Assembly (NCBI GenBank): GCA_005788145.1
Contig: SXYY01000035.1
Location: 1-13,985, forward strand
Direction: 5' to 3'
DNA length: 13,985 bases
Source of the DNA: Bacteroidota bacterium
GTDB lineage: Bacteria > Bacteroidota > Bacteroidia > NS11-12g > UBA955
The notes beneath the pieces are model-generated. The model did no database searches, had not been told where the DNA came from, and saw nothing but the letters and a program-made list of their open reading frames with translations. The number at the start of each line of letters is the position of its first letter. The stretch's first letter is position 1. Shown here piece after piece: positions 1-7,889 of the stretch. The translations under genes and the position numbers were made by a program.

Positions 1-977
1 GCTTGGTTGCTGCGAATTTCTGGAACTAGCAGGGGAAAATAATGCCAATAAAAATCTTCAGGCACCACCTTCACACAGCCAAAATCAATCACTCCCACCC
101 TGCCATCTTGTTGCAATAGGAAGTTACCGGGATGTGGATCTGCGTGAATGGCCAACTCTGTATGCAATTGAAAATTATAAAAATCCCAGAGTGCTTGTGC
201 AACGCGATTCTTGACGGCCTGCGAGGGTTTTTTATCCAAAAATTCCTTGAGGTGATCCCCTTCTAACCAATCCATCACAAGGACTTTCGGACTGCTGAAT
301 TCAGGATAATACTCAGGAAAAAACACATCGGGGATGTCTTTGCACGCTGCGGCTATTTGTTGAGAGCGTTGCAATTCAAGTGTATAATTGGTTTCTTCTA
401 TCAGTTTTTCTTCTACTTCTTGGAAGTATTTCTGCATTTCCTTTTCTGGCAGACCAAACATTGCATTGGCCACGGGCTTAACCATTCTCAAATCACTTTG
501 AATGCTATTGGAAATACCGGGATATTGAACTTTTACGGCAAGTGTTTTGCCATCTTTTTTGGCTTTGTGAACTTGTCCGATACTCGCTGCTGCCGTGCAT
601 TGGGTTTCAAATTGATCAAATACCGCGAATGGGGATTTCCCAACAGATTTCTCAAATGTTCTTACCACGAGGGGACCGGACATTGGTGGCGCGGAGTATT
701 GCGACAAAGCAAATTTGTCTGTATAGGCCCTGGGTAGCAAATTTTTGTCCATACTCAGCATCTGCGCAACTTTCAGTGCACTGCCTTTGAGTTGACTTAA
801 CGATTGATAGATGTCGTTGGCATTGTTGGAATGTAGCTCCTCTTTTGTGGTATCGGAATTAAGGGTCTTTTTGGCATAATATTTCAAGTAATTACCACCA
901 ATTTTGGCACCGGCACCCACCAATTTCATAGCCCGCTCCATCTTGGAGGTAGGGATGTTGTCTTGGGTTTCGATCAT
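1..977 (-). CDS. ABC1/AarF/UbiB-type atypical kinase, 3' end cut by window edge
   Basis: Only the first 325 residues are in the window; the reading frame is open to the left edge. Visible motifs fit the ABC1 (UbiB/COQ8) protein-kinase-like family: LKGSALKVAQ (residues 63-72, equivalent to the family KxGQ motif), the Ala-rich loop AAASIGQVHKA (129-139), a VAIK-type lysine in LAVKVQYP (K149), the HADPHPGNF catalytic-loop motif (278-286) and IDFG (297-300). UbiB proteins act in ubiquinone-type lipid biosynthesis or transport, but many bacterial AarF relatives have no proven role, so the substrate is left open. KxGQ reads KVAQ here, with Gly replaced by Ala. The ATG start overlaps the stop of the upstream TetR-like gene (ATGA), which indicates one operon with translational coupling. 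The family assignment is firm; the physiological role is unknown. Confidence 0.9.
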   Translation of the reverse strand, partial: MIETQDNIPTSKMERAMKLVGAGAKIGGNYLKYYAKKTLNSDTTKEELHSNNANDIYQSLSQLKGSALKVAQMLSMDKNLLPRAYTDKFALSQYSAPPMSGPLVVRTFEKSVGKSPFAVFDQFETQCTAAASIGQVHKAKKDGKTLAVKVQYPGISNSIQSDLRMVKPVANAMFGLPEKEMQKYFQEVEEKLIEETNYTLELQRSQQIAAACKDIPDVFFPEYYPEFSSPKVLVMDWLEGDHLKEFLDKKPSQAVKNRVAQALWDFYNFQLHTELAIHADPHPGNFLLQQDGRVGVIDFGCVKVVPEDFYWHYFPLLVPEIRSNQ

Positions 978-1603
978 TTTTGAAATCCTTGAATCAAGAA
1001 TTTGCCCAAATCAAACAATTTGTCAACCGCATTTCTTCCCACGAAATCCATGGTGAGTTGCAGTGATTTTTCTATACAAGCGTCGGTACGCTCAAAATCA
1101 GCTGAATCGTCTTTTAGCCAAAAGTGCATCACAAAGGCGAGGTTCATTCCCAAAGCCTCAACATTCAACTTGGAAACCACTTTCCGATCGGGAATTTCTC
1201 CTTGGTTGCTAGCCATATCCAACATCGGCGTTACCGTTTGTTGGAATGCATGTCGCAAAGCCATCAAGCCCTTCACTTGATCCATGGGATTCTTCCAATC
1301 TTGGTATTTCCAGAGCAAATAACTCCGTATTTCCCGCAAATTCTCAATGAACGCAAAATGCAAAGTGAGCATTTTTTCGGTTAAGCCAAACCCGGCGAAC
1401 TGCTCATCATCTGCAAACTTATCGGCCACTGATTGCCAACGCGTTACCAAAACCGCTTCCTCCACCTTTTCCAAACTACCAAAATGGCTGTAGAATTCGG
1501 TCTCCGTGACAGATAATTCTTCACACAATTGAAATACATTGACTGGCGCATGCCCCTTTTTTAGGCAGTATTTAACGTACTCAGATACGATTTGATTTTT
1601 CAT
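974..1603 (-). CDS. TetR-family transcriptional regulator
   Basis: A 209-residue protein of the size of TetR regulators. Residues about 5-55 form a divergent TetR helix-turn-helix: an Ala/Val-rich helix, then VFQLCEELSVTETEFYSHFGSLEKVEEA, where ELSVTETEFYSHFGS matches the family's 'G-V-S...Y-x-H-F' recognition helix. The remainder is an all-helical ligand-binding or dimerisation domain rich in Trp, Phe and Met. Its stop codon overlaps the start of the ABC1 kinase gene, so the two are almost certainly co-transcribed. It may control its own operon, but no palindromic operator is obvious in the short upstream region. Ligand unknown. The ATG start at 1603 is well placed: 83 bp separate it from the divergent DUF4290 gene. 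Confidence 0.8.
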   Translation of the reverse strand: MKNQIVSEYVKYCLKKGHAPVNVFQLCEELSVTETEFYSHFGSLEKVEEAVLVTRWQSVADKFADDEQFAGFGLTEKMLTLHFAFIENLREIRSYLLWKYQDWKNPMDQVKGLMALRHAFQQTVTPMLDMASNQGEIPDRKVVSKLNVEALGMNLAFVMHFWLKDDSADFERTDACIEKSLQLTMDFVGRNAVDKLFDLGKFLIQGFQK

Positions 1604-1686
1604 GTGTCTTACTTATATAACAAACACGACAACTGCGGGAAAGTTTTGAATTTTATTTGATTGGTTCTGTGTTATTTTGCATAAAC
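1604..1686. promoter_or_regulatory. Divergent intergenic promoter region (TetR-kinase / DUF4290-murA)
   Basis: This 83-bp AT-rich gap must carry promoters for both operons. On the plus strand TTATTTTG at 1672-1679 differs by one base from the Bacteroidota -7 element TAnnTTTG and lies just upstream of the DUF4290 ATG at 1687; a TTTG at 1645-1648 is a possible -33 element but is too far upstream (23 bp). On the minus strand I see no good match. The assignment rests on position and the near-consensus match only. Confidence 0.3.
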
Positions 1687-2352
1687 ATGATTACGCTTCA
1701 AGACGATTACAATACCCAAAGAACGCCCTTAGGCATCGCCGAATACGGTCGTCATGTGCAAGAGTACATCGACCACATCAAATCCCTGCCCAGCAAGGAG
1801 GAACGCACCTCATGGACGCACAATTTGGCCGGAATCATGGCTACATTGAACCCAGAAATCAAATTACAAGCGAACTACAAAGAAATTTTGTGGGGACATA
1901 TTTTTCAAATTGCCGATTACGACTTGGATGTTGACTGTCCTTATGAAATCGTGCGAGACAAAAAAGAATTCGTTCGTCCGGAACATTTGGGATACAACAG
2001 CAGCGGCATTCGCTTTCGTTTTTACGGCAGAAATCTACAAATGATGATTGATCGCGCGGCCGAAATGGAAGACGGTGAATTGAAACAAGATTTGGTCAAT
2101 ATGATTGCCTCATTCATGTACAATTCTTGCAAGGCTTGGAACAACGAGAACCTGAGCAACGAAGTTATCGCCGAGCATTTGAAGACGTTGTCCAAGGGCC
2201 AATTGAACATTGATGGCTCCGAGTTGGTCGTAAGCGCAGATACTACAGTCAGTGTTCGCAGGCCCGCCCAACAAAAAACACAGCAATTTGGCCGTAACAA
2301 TAAAAACAACAAGAACAACAAAAACCGCGGTAAAAACTACCGTAGATTTTAA
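1687..2352 (+). CDS. DUF4290 domain-containing protein
   Basis: A 221-residue protein whose N-terminal 180 or so residues resemble the Bacteroidota-restricted DUF4290 family (opening MITLQDDYNTQR, then an LPSKEER segment and a GYNSSGIRFRFYGRN segment). The biochemical function of the family is unknown. The last 25 or so residues are a basic low-complexity tail of Asn/Lys blocks (KNNKNNKNRGKNYRRF), which looks disordered and could bind nucleic acid or a polyanion; that is inference. I chose the ATG at 1687 because an upstream in-frame TTG at 1657 would add a non-conserved extension across the probable promoter. The next gene, murA, begins 5 bp downstream, so the pair forms an operon. This adjacency is common in Bacteroidota and suggests a link to cell-wall synthesis. 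Confidence 0.85.
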   Translation: MITLQDDYNTQRTPLGIAEYGRHVQEYIDHIKSLPSKEERTSWTHNLAGIMATLNPEIKLQANYKEILWGHIFQIADYDLDVDCPYEIVRDKKEFVRPEHLGYNSSGIRFRFYGRNLQMMIDRAAEMEDGELKQDLVNMIASFMYNSCKAWNNENLSNEVIAEHLKTLSKGQLNIDGSELVVSADTTVSVRRPAQQKTQQFGRNNKNNKNNKNRGKNYRRF

Positions 2353-2357
2353 CACTC

Positions 2358-3665
2358 ATGGCGATATTTGAAATTGAGGGCGGACACAAACTCCGCGGGG
2401 AAATCACCCCACAGGGGGCTAAAAACGAGGCATTGCAGGTCATCTGTGCTGTATTGCTTACGCCAGAGCCAGTAACGATTACCAATATCCCTGAGATCCG
2501 CGATGTGTTGAAGTTGATCGAACTCCTTCAAAGTTTGGGTGTAACGGTTACACGCAACGAAAGAGGTTCTTTCACTTTCGTTTCCGACAACATTGATTTG
2601 GAGTTTCTCAATAGCGCAGACTTCAAAAAACAAGGGGCGGCTTTGCGCGGCTCAATCATGATTGTGGGACCTTTGTTGACCCGTTTCGGCCGTGGTTATA
2701 TTCCATCACCCGGGGGCGATAAAATTGGTCGCAGGCGTTTGGACACGCACTTTGAAGGCTTTATCAACTTGGGTGCAAAATTCGAATTTCAAGCCGAAAA
2801 CAATTTTTACAAGGTATCGAGCGATCGATTGAAAGGTTGCTACATGCTGCTCGATGAGGCCTCTGTTACGGGCACCGCCAACATTTTGATGGCTGCAGTA
2901 TTGGCAGAAGGCACAACCACCATTTACAATGCGGCATGCGAACCCTATTTGCAACAATTGTGTTTGATGCTCAATCGCATGGGGGCCAACATCACCGGCA
3001 TCGGATCAAACCAACTCACCATCGAAGGCGTAAAGGCACTCTCGGGCTGCGAACATCGCTGCTTGCCCGATATGATTGAAATTGGCAGTTTTATTGGGAT
3101 GGCCGCCATCACACAGAGTGAAATCACGCTGAAGGGCTGTCGGGTAGATATGCTTGGAATCATACCCAAAATGTTTCAACGACTTGGGGTGAAGTTGGAA
3201 ATCCACGGCGACGATATCTATATCCCAGCGATGGAACATTACGAAATCGACACATTCATTGATGGCTCTATTTTAACGGTCTCTGATCAAATTTGGCCTG
3301 GTTTTACGCCAGATTTGATTTCCATCGCCTTGGTTACTGCCACCCAAGCCCGCGGCACAGTGTTGATTCACCAAAAGATGTTTGAAAGTCGCTTATTCTT
3401 CGTTGACAACCTCATCGACATGGGCGCCCAGATTATCCTTTGCGACCCCCATCGTGCCACTGTCATCGGATTAGACCGCAGGACACATTTGAAAGGCATT
3501 ACCATGAGTTCGCCCGACATTCGTGCGGGTGTGGCTTTGCTGATTGCCGCGATGAGTGCCAAAGGAAAGAGCATAATTAAAAATATCGAACAAATTGATC
3601 GTGGTTACGAGCGCATCGAAGAGCGACTTAACGCTTTGGGTGCAAAAATCACGCGCGTGGATTAA
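2358..3665 (+). CDS. murA: UDP-N-acetylglucosamine 1-carboxyvinyltransferase (MurA)
   Basis: A 435-residue protein, full length for MurA, the cytoplasmic enzyme that transfers enolpyruvate from phosphoenolpyruvate to UDP-GlcNAc in the first committed step of peptidoglycan synthesis. Family landmarks: GAKNEALQ (20-27, with the substrate-binding Lys22-Asn23), LRGSIMIVGPLLTRFGRG (96-113), the active-site loop PGGDKIGRRRLDTHF (118-132), WPGFTPD with the general-base Asp, and a PDIRAG segment (the Arg equivalent to E. coli R397) followed by HIDRGYERIE-like IDRGYERIEERL near the C terminus. Residue 121, the position of the catalytic Cys in E. coli MurA, is Asp (codon GAT at 2718-2720). Asp MurA enzymes are active but do not form the covalent fosfomycin adduct. 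It follows the DUF4290 gene by 5 bp; no separate promoter is seen. Confidence 0.97.
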   Translation: MAIFEIEGGHKLRGEITPQGAKNEALQVICAVLLTPEPVTITNIPEIRDVLKLIELLQSLGVTVTRNERGSFTFVSDNIDLEFLNSADFKKQGAALRGSIMIVGPLLTRFGRGYIPSPGGDKIGRRRLDTHFEGFINLGAKFEFQAENNFYKVSSDRLKGCYMLLDEASVTGTANILMAAVLAEGTTTIYNAACEPYLQQLCLMLNRMGANITGIGSNQLTIEGVKALSGCEHRCLPDMIEIGSFIGMAAITQSEITLKGCRVDMLGIIPKMFQRLGVKLEIHGDDIYIPAMEHYEIDTFIDGSILTVSDQIWPGFTPDLISIALVTATQARGTVLIHQKMFESRLFFVDNLIDMGAQIILCDPHRATVIGLDRRTHLKGITMSSPDIRAGVALLIAAMSAKGKSIIKNIEQIDRGYERIEERLNALGAKITRVD

Positions 3666-3686
3666 AGGGACCCTCTCTCCTATCCG

Positions 3687-5183
3687 CTATTTCTTCTTGA
3701 ACTTACCCACGGAAGTACTTACCCCAAAATAGAGGTTAATTCCTTTGATATTGTTCGACATCATGTTGGTGACCAGGTTGTCAGAACCCAAGAAAACAGG
3801 GCCTACTCGCACAAATGCACCAATGTTCCCTTTTCGATAATCTTGGGTCAGCCCCATGGGCATGGCCACTTCCAACCATTTGGTTTCAATTCTTGGACTT
3901 ACGATGAGCGACGACGGCTGTCTAAATCCCATGGCCTTGGCGTTAACCAGCGATTGCTGCCAATGGAACGACGCGTAAAGCCTGCTCATCAATCGCATAT
4001 CGCCCTGTATCTGTAATTGCGTGGGCAACGTGATTTGCTGGGTTTTGGCCTCTTCGCTGTAGTTCATATTGTCGCGTGCAAATTGCTCCAAATAAGCAAA
4101 TCCCTCCGCGCTTCCTTGGGCAAAAGCACCCAGGAAAGCAGCATCCGTTTTCAAGGTCACAGGGGTTGTGTTGCTCATCCTGAAGGATTTCACTTGGTTT
4201 TTGTAACTCACTTGTCCCCAATCCAACAAGGAAGCGGCCAATCGCCAATGATAATTTCTGACGGTAGGATCGCCCAACCAACGCTCCTTGAACTGCACAA
4301 CGGAACCACCCTTACCACCTTCCACACTGATTCCAAAATCAAACCCCAATCCGCTACCGATGATGTCGCGAAAACTCGGCAATCCACCCAAAATCACGCC
4401 CCGCATCATGCGCTGTAACAACTGGGATTCAGAATAGGACACTTCTACATTGCTATTCTGTATCACCAATGAATCACCCACATAACTGTTTATTTTAATT
4501 CCCGATGTTGCGATCGAGACATGCCCCAATCCCATGATATACTTTGCCGTTGCACCCACAGATACTTTTAGTTTTTTGGCATCCACCAAAGCAAAAGCAA
4601 CACTTGCGCCCAGCTCTTGGTATGCATTGGCTTGGAATGAAAAAGGTTTATCGACAGACTGCAAGAATTCCAATCCCCCCTTGTTTTTTATTCCACTGTC
4701 TAACAGCAACCGTGCGAAGGACAGCGTAGCATCAGATACATTTTTCACCGAGATATTGCTGCGGCTGCGGCTATGTGTTGCCCAAACGGCGCGCTGTCCG
4801 ACTCTCTTGGCATAAGAAGGACCTCTCCATTCCAATCCCATGAAGGCCCAACCCTCCATTCCCACAGGGTATGCTTGTAGGAATTCGCTTTTCCAAGCCA
4901 CTTTGCCTTTGTCGTTTAAGTATTCTGCAGGCACATTGGCATTCATGGCTTGCCACAATGTGAATGGCGCTGTGAGGGAAACGAGGTTGGTATTGACTTC
5001 GGCACTGAAGGTGGACACGTTTGCATGGCGTTTGTACGCCATGGATGTCAGCAGTGCTGGGTTACTGTATACACTGTGAACGCCGGCAAAGTTGCTGTTT
5101 TGTAATCCATTGAGGGTTTGGGACCCTACTTTCGAGAAAAACAAAAAACAAATGAGCGCAACTTTTGAATTGGTGTATTTCAT
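3687..5183 (-). CDS. DUF5723-like secreted/outer-membrane protein
   Basis: A 498-residue protein beginning with a short signal peptide (hydrophobic stretch VALICFLFF, probable cleavage near Ser21-Gln22). The N-terminal mature region NFAGVHSVYSNPALLTS resembles the start of Bacteroidota outer-membrane proteins of the DUF5723 type, in which an 'NPA' motif follows the signal peptide as in FadL/PorV-like barrels. The rest alternates polar and hydrophobic residues as expected of beta strands, and the end (LYFGVSTSVGKFKKK) looks like a terminal beta strand followed by lysines. It is probably an outer-membrane beta-barrel or barrel-associated protein; function unknown. It is transcribed alone, convergent with murA with a gap of 21 bp and no visible terminator hairpin. 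The DUF name comes from pattern memory and is less certain than the location. Confidence 0.72.
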   Translation of the reverse strand: MKYTNSKVALICFLFFSKVGSQTLNGLQNSNFAGVHSVYSNPALLTSMAYKRHANVSTFSAEVNTNLVSLTAPFTLWQAMNANVPAEYLNDKGKVAWKSEFLQAYPVGMEGWAFMGLEWRGPSYAKRVGQRAVWATHSRSRSNISVKNVSDATLSFARLLLDSGIKNKGGLEFLQSVDKPFSFQANAYQELGASVAFALVDAKKLKVSVGATAKYIMGLGHVSIATSGIKINSYVGDSLVIQNSNVEVSYSESQLLQRMMRGVILGGLPSFRDIIGSGLGFDFGISVEGGKGGSVVQFKERWLGDPTVRNYHWRLAASLLDWGQVSYKNQVKSFRMSNTTPVTLKTDAAFLGAFAQGSAEGFAYLEQFARDNMNYSEEAKTQQITLPTQLQIQGDMRLMSRLYASFHWQQSLVNAKAMGFRQPSSLIVSPRIETKWLEVAMPMGLTQDYRKGNIGAFVRVGPVFLGSDNLVTNMMSNNIKGINLYFGVSTSVGKFKKK

Positions 5184-5237
5184 CGCAGGTAGTTTAGCAA
5201 ATGTCGTGCTAATTTATCTATTGCTGAAGGGATAAAA

Positions 5238-5263
5238 AAAGAGCCGGGCAAGCCCGGCTCTTT
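5238..5263 (-). terminator. Rho-independent terminator of the type IX cargo gene
   Basis: A perfect 12-bp inverted repeat: AAAGAGCCGGGC at 5238-5249 and GCCCGGCTCTTT at 5252-5263, separated by AA. Read on the minus strand, the GC-rich stem is followed by a run of seven T (complement of 5234-5240). It sits 20 bp beyond the stop codon of the sorting-domain protein gene and before the DUF5723-like gene, so it should isolate the two transcripts. Confidence 0.93.
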
Positions 5264-5283
5264 CAATGTCATTTATACTATGA

Positions 5284-6642
5284 TTAGTTTACAGTCAATT
5301 TGCTGCTCATGCGGCCCAAGTTGCTCTCAACGGTAACCATGTAGATACCTTTAGACAAACCTTGAGTGCTTACAGACAATGCATTCTGACCTGCGATGCA
5401 GTTTACAGAAGCAGAGGTACTTACCACACGACCATTCAAGTCTGTAACAACCGCTTTCACTGCTGAAGGCGCTGTTAAATCGAAAACCACATCCGCTGAT
5501 GAATTGCTGGCTACTGGATTAGGATATACTTGAACGCCTGACAAACCAGCGACGATGTTCTTGTTTGACAAGTTAGGTGTAGTGATGTGCAAGAAACTTG
5601 GAAAGAAAATGGTGTTGCCAAAAACAGTTCCTGGCAAGTAAGATTTCAAGAAACCAAACAATGTTTGTCCGTAGCGTACTTGAAAGTTGGTTACGAACAT
5701 GTTGTTGATTTTGTTGGTTGAAGTGATCAGTTGATCATGGCCATCGAGGACAGCCAAACGGACCCCATACATGTTGTATTTCTTGAATACCTTAGAACCG
5801 TCATAAGCCAAACCTGTATCACCCAGAGCCGCTTTCACCATTGGTTGGTAAACTACGCTAAAGGCAAACAATGTTGTGCTACCATCAGCACCATTGGTAG
5901 ATTTGGAAGTGACATTGGGGAGTGAGGCGAAAGTACGACCGAAGAAAGACTTAGGAGTACCATTTTCGTATACTACACTGTCCGCATAGGCTTTGGTCAA
6001 CAACAATGTATCGGTTTTCACCGCAGCACTGTTCAACAAAGATTTGTATGACAATTTATCGGTAGCAGGGGTAGCATAACGATACGTTGTTCCTGGATTT
6101 GAAGTAAGTGTGTATCCACCTGGCTTGATACCGGTGATGTTGAAATACTGAATGTAAACGGTATCTACAACGTCAACCATAGTTCCACCGATGTTTACTT
6201 GGTCAATCTGACGAATGTAAAACTGTGTGAAAGCCAAAGTATCTACGGTGTATGGATTGAAGCGAGTCAACACTTCAGATTTGTTCAAGAATGCTGAATC
6301 TTTTGGATCGAACATGGTTCCAACGATGTGGAAACCCAATTTCGATTTGGCACCATCGCTGTATACCATGCACAAGTTGGTATCAGGCTGAATGAAGTTC
6401 ACGAAACCACTCAAAGTCTGTCCCAACAATTCGTTCTCTTCGTAAGCCTTGGTAAATTCGTACCATTTGCTGTAGCTGCCGGCGCGACGTGTGGGCGTCA
6501 AACTCTTGTCTTTCAACATGTAAGTTGTTTTGCTTACCTTGATGTTCTTTTGCTCTTTTGGCACGTCGAAACCTGGAGCCTGAGCCATAGCGGCTGTGGT
6601 CAATCCCAACATAGCCACCAATGAAAGTAATGATTTTTTCAT
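5284..6642 (-). CDS. Secreted protein with type IX secretion (Por) C-terminal sorting domain
   Basis: A 452-residue protein. The start chosen (ATG at 6640-6642) gives a clean signal peptide, MKKSLLSLVAMLGLTTAAMA, with cleavage probably after residue 20-22; a longer in-frame extension upstream would cross the promoter. The central 350 residues have no family I recognise; they are Thr/Tyr-rich and probably beta-structured. Residues about 370-452 form a type A sorting domain: VYPNPVAS, then GRVVSTS, GQNALSV, LSKGIYMVTV and a final KLTVN, the signal that sends cargo through the outer membrane by the type IX system, after which it is removed. The gene stands alone, with a -7 element upstream and a strong intrinsic terminator downstream. 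The export route is confident; the function is unknown. Confidence 0.88.
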   Translation of the reverse strand: MKKSLLSLVAMLGLTTAAMAQAPGFDVPKEQKNIKVSKTTYMLKDKSLTPTRRAGSYSKWYEFTKAYEENELLGQTLSGFVNFIQPDTNLCMVYSDGAKSKLGFHIVGTMFDPKDSAFLNKSEVLTRFNPYTVDTLAFTQFYIRQIDQVNIGGTMVDVVDTVYIQYFNITGIKPGGYTLTSNPGTTYRYATPATDKLSYKSLLNSAAVKTDTLLLTKAYADSVVYENGTPKSFFGRTFASLPNVTSKSTNGADGSTTLFAFSVVYQPMVKAALGDTGLAYDGSKVFKKYNMYGVRLAVLDGHDQLITSTNKINNMFVTNFQVRYGQTLFGFLKSYLPGTVFGNTIFFPSFLHITTPNLSNKNIVAGLSGVQVYPNPVASNSSADVVFDLTAPSAVKAVVTDLNGRVVSTSASVNCIAGQNALSVSTQGLSKGIYMVTVESNLGRMSSKLTVN

Positions 6643-6663
6643 CTTGTTAAATTCTCTTAAGGG

Positions 6664-6671
6664 CAAATATA
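6664..6671 (-). promoter_or_regulatory. -7 promoter element (TATATTTG) of the type IX cargo gene
   Basis: On the minus strand TATATTTG is an exact match to the Bacteroidota -7 consensus TAnnTTTG. It ends 21 bp before the ATG at 6642, a normal place for a promoter with a short leader. No TTG lies 19-21 bp further upstream, so the -33 half is not supported. Confidence 0.6.
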
Positions 6672-6744
6672 GCAAAAAAGGAGCAAATCGCCTATGCAAA
6701 TCGGCCATGACAATAAAATGGCAATCCATGAACCTATGATCGGC

Positions 6745-7449
6745 TTAGATATCGCCCAACATGGGCCTGAGAAGGATTTCTTCCATCACCGTATGCTCAT
6801 TGATCTGAAACGCCATAAAGATTGCCTCAGCCACATCTTTGGGATCCATGAAACGCTCTTTTGGCAAGTCTACGCCCGCCCAACTATCGGTCAATGTAGC
6901 ACCTGGCAAAACGGCACTGACCCGGATACCAAAAGGCATTCCCTCCAATCGCAAAGACTTGGAAAATCCCATCAAAGCAAATTTGGCCACTGAATAGCTA
7001 CCACCGGCGGCGTAAGCGGTAATACTGGCGATGCTGCACATGTTAAAGACGTGGGCACGTGGGGTATTTTGTAATTGGGTCCAGAGTCCGCGGGCCATCT
7101 CGTAAGCCGAGAGAACATTGGTGTTCATCAAGTGCTGAAACTGACCGGCCGGCTCCCCCATCATCGTGCCACCCAAAAACAAACCTGCATTGTTCACCAA
7201 CACATGGATCTGTCCAAAAATCGACTGGATTGTTGTTACTGACTGGGCGATTTGCTCTGGGCTCGACAAATCCGCTACAACTGTGTGAACAGAGGCAGCT
7301 CCGGCGGACAACAATCGCTCTTTGGCATGCGTTAAATCCTCTGCATTCCTGGCAACAATGGCCAAATGATGTCCTTCTTGGGCAAATCGATGCGCTACGG
7401 CAAAGCCAATTCCCCGGCTTGCACCGGTCACAACTACATGACACTTCAT
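6745..7449 (-). CDS. Short-chain dehydrogenase/reductase (SDR), NADP(H)-type
   Basis: A 234-residue classical SDR. It shows the nucleotide-binding motif TGASRGIG (8-15), Asp60 in VADLSS, NNAG (86-89), Asn111 in NTNV, and the catalytic set Ser139 (CSIAS), Tyr152 and Lys156 (YSVAK), then PG at 182-183. An Arg after strand 2 (VARN, R34) favours NADP(H) over NAD(H). It should be a soluble oxidoreductase of an alcohol or ketone substrate; the sequence does not identify the substrate. It is the last gene of a minus-strand row but has its own promoter, which lies between its start and the end of apaG, so it need not depend on the apaG transcript. Confidence 0.9.
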   Translation of the reverse strand: MKCHVVVTGASRGIGFAVAHRFAQEGHHLAIVARNAEDLTHAKERLLSAGAASVHTVVADLSSPEQIAQSVTTIQSIFGQIHVLVNNAGLFLGGTMMGEPAGQFQHLMNTNVLSAYEMARGLWTQLQNTPRAHVFNMCSIASITAYAAGGSYSVAKFALMGFSKSLRLEGMPFGIRVSAVLPGATLTDSWAGVDLPKERFMDPKDVAEAIFMAFQINEHTVMEEILLRPMLGDI

Positions 7450-7453
7450 GAAT

Positions 7454-7485
7454 CAAAGATACGACCTCAAGGAGGGCATTCCCAA
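7454..7485 (-). promoter_or_regulatory. Promoter of the SDR gene (-33 TTG, -7 TATCTTTG)
   Basis: On the minus strand TATCTTTG (complement of 7454-7461) matches TAnnTTTG exactly, and TTG (complement of 7483-7485) stands 21 bp upstream, within the 19-21 bp spacing of Bacteroidota promoters. The -7 element ends only 4 bp before the ATG at 7449, so the transcript should begin at or next to the start codon. Confidence 0.65.
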
Positions 7486-7487
7486 CC

Positions 7488-7889
7488 TTAACTCAATAGA
7501 TAAGGCACTTCCATTTTGAATTGGGGGATGGTTACTTCAAAAAGTTCCCCATCCATCAACCGCTCAAAGGTGTAGGCGCCATGCATCACGCCGAAGGGTG
7601 TACTCAACATACAGGAGCTCGAGTATTCGTGCTGTTCTTGGGGTGGAATACTTGGTTGAACCCCTACTACCCCCTCGCCTTCTACCTGACGTTCTGACCC
7701 ATGGGCATCCACGATGATCCATTTCCGCCGAAGCAATCTAACAGAAAAATCTCCCAAATTCTCAATAGTAATATGATAAAAAAAGACAAATTGATTTCTC
7801 AGAGGCTGGCTGTGAGGGCTACTGAAAACGCATTCCACAGATACTTTGATGTTGTGGGTAATCTCCGAAACCAGCATCATTCTCTGCAT
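7488..7889 (-). CDS. apaG: ApaG family protein
   Basis: A 133-residue protein covering the whole ApaG domain (an FN3-like beta sandwich of about 125 residues). Diagnostic stretches are YHITIENLG (38-46), VRLLRRKWIIVD (50-61), VEGEGVVGVQPSIPP (69-83, with the family GxGxxG motif) and FEYSSS-type HEYSSSCMLSTPFGVMHGAY (87-106). ApaG is named from the Salmonella and E. coli cobalt/magnesium phenotype, but its molecular role is not established. I kept the ATG at 7889 because it overlaps the stop of the upstream gene as TAATG, the usual arrangement for coupled translation; Met4 or Met5 are alternatives. Confidence 0.93.
   Translation of the reverse strand: MQRMMLVSEITHNIKVSVECVFSSPHSQPLRNQFVFFYHITIENLGDFSVRLLRRKWIIVDAHGSERQVEGEGVVGVQPSIPPQEQHEYSSSCMLSTPFGVMHGAYTFERLMDGELFEVTIPQFKMEVPYLLS

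Noticed and set aside
357..790. Plus-strand ORFs opposite the ABC1 kinase and similar antisense ORFs at 1002-1384, 4017-4418 and 7059-7451
   Set aside because: Each is antisense to a gene with recognisable family motifs and translates to a Cys/His/Phe-rich string with no domain.
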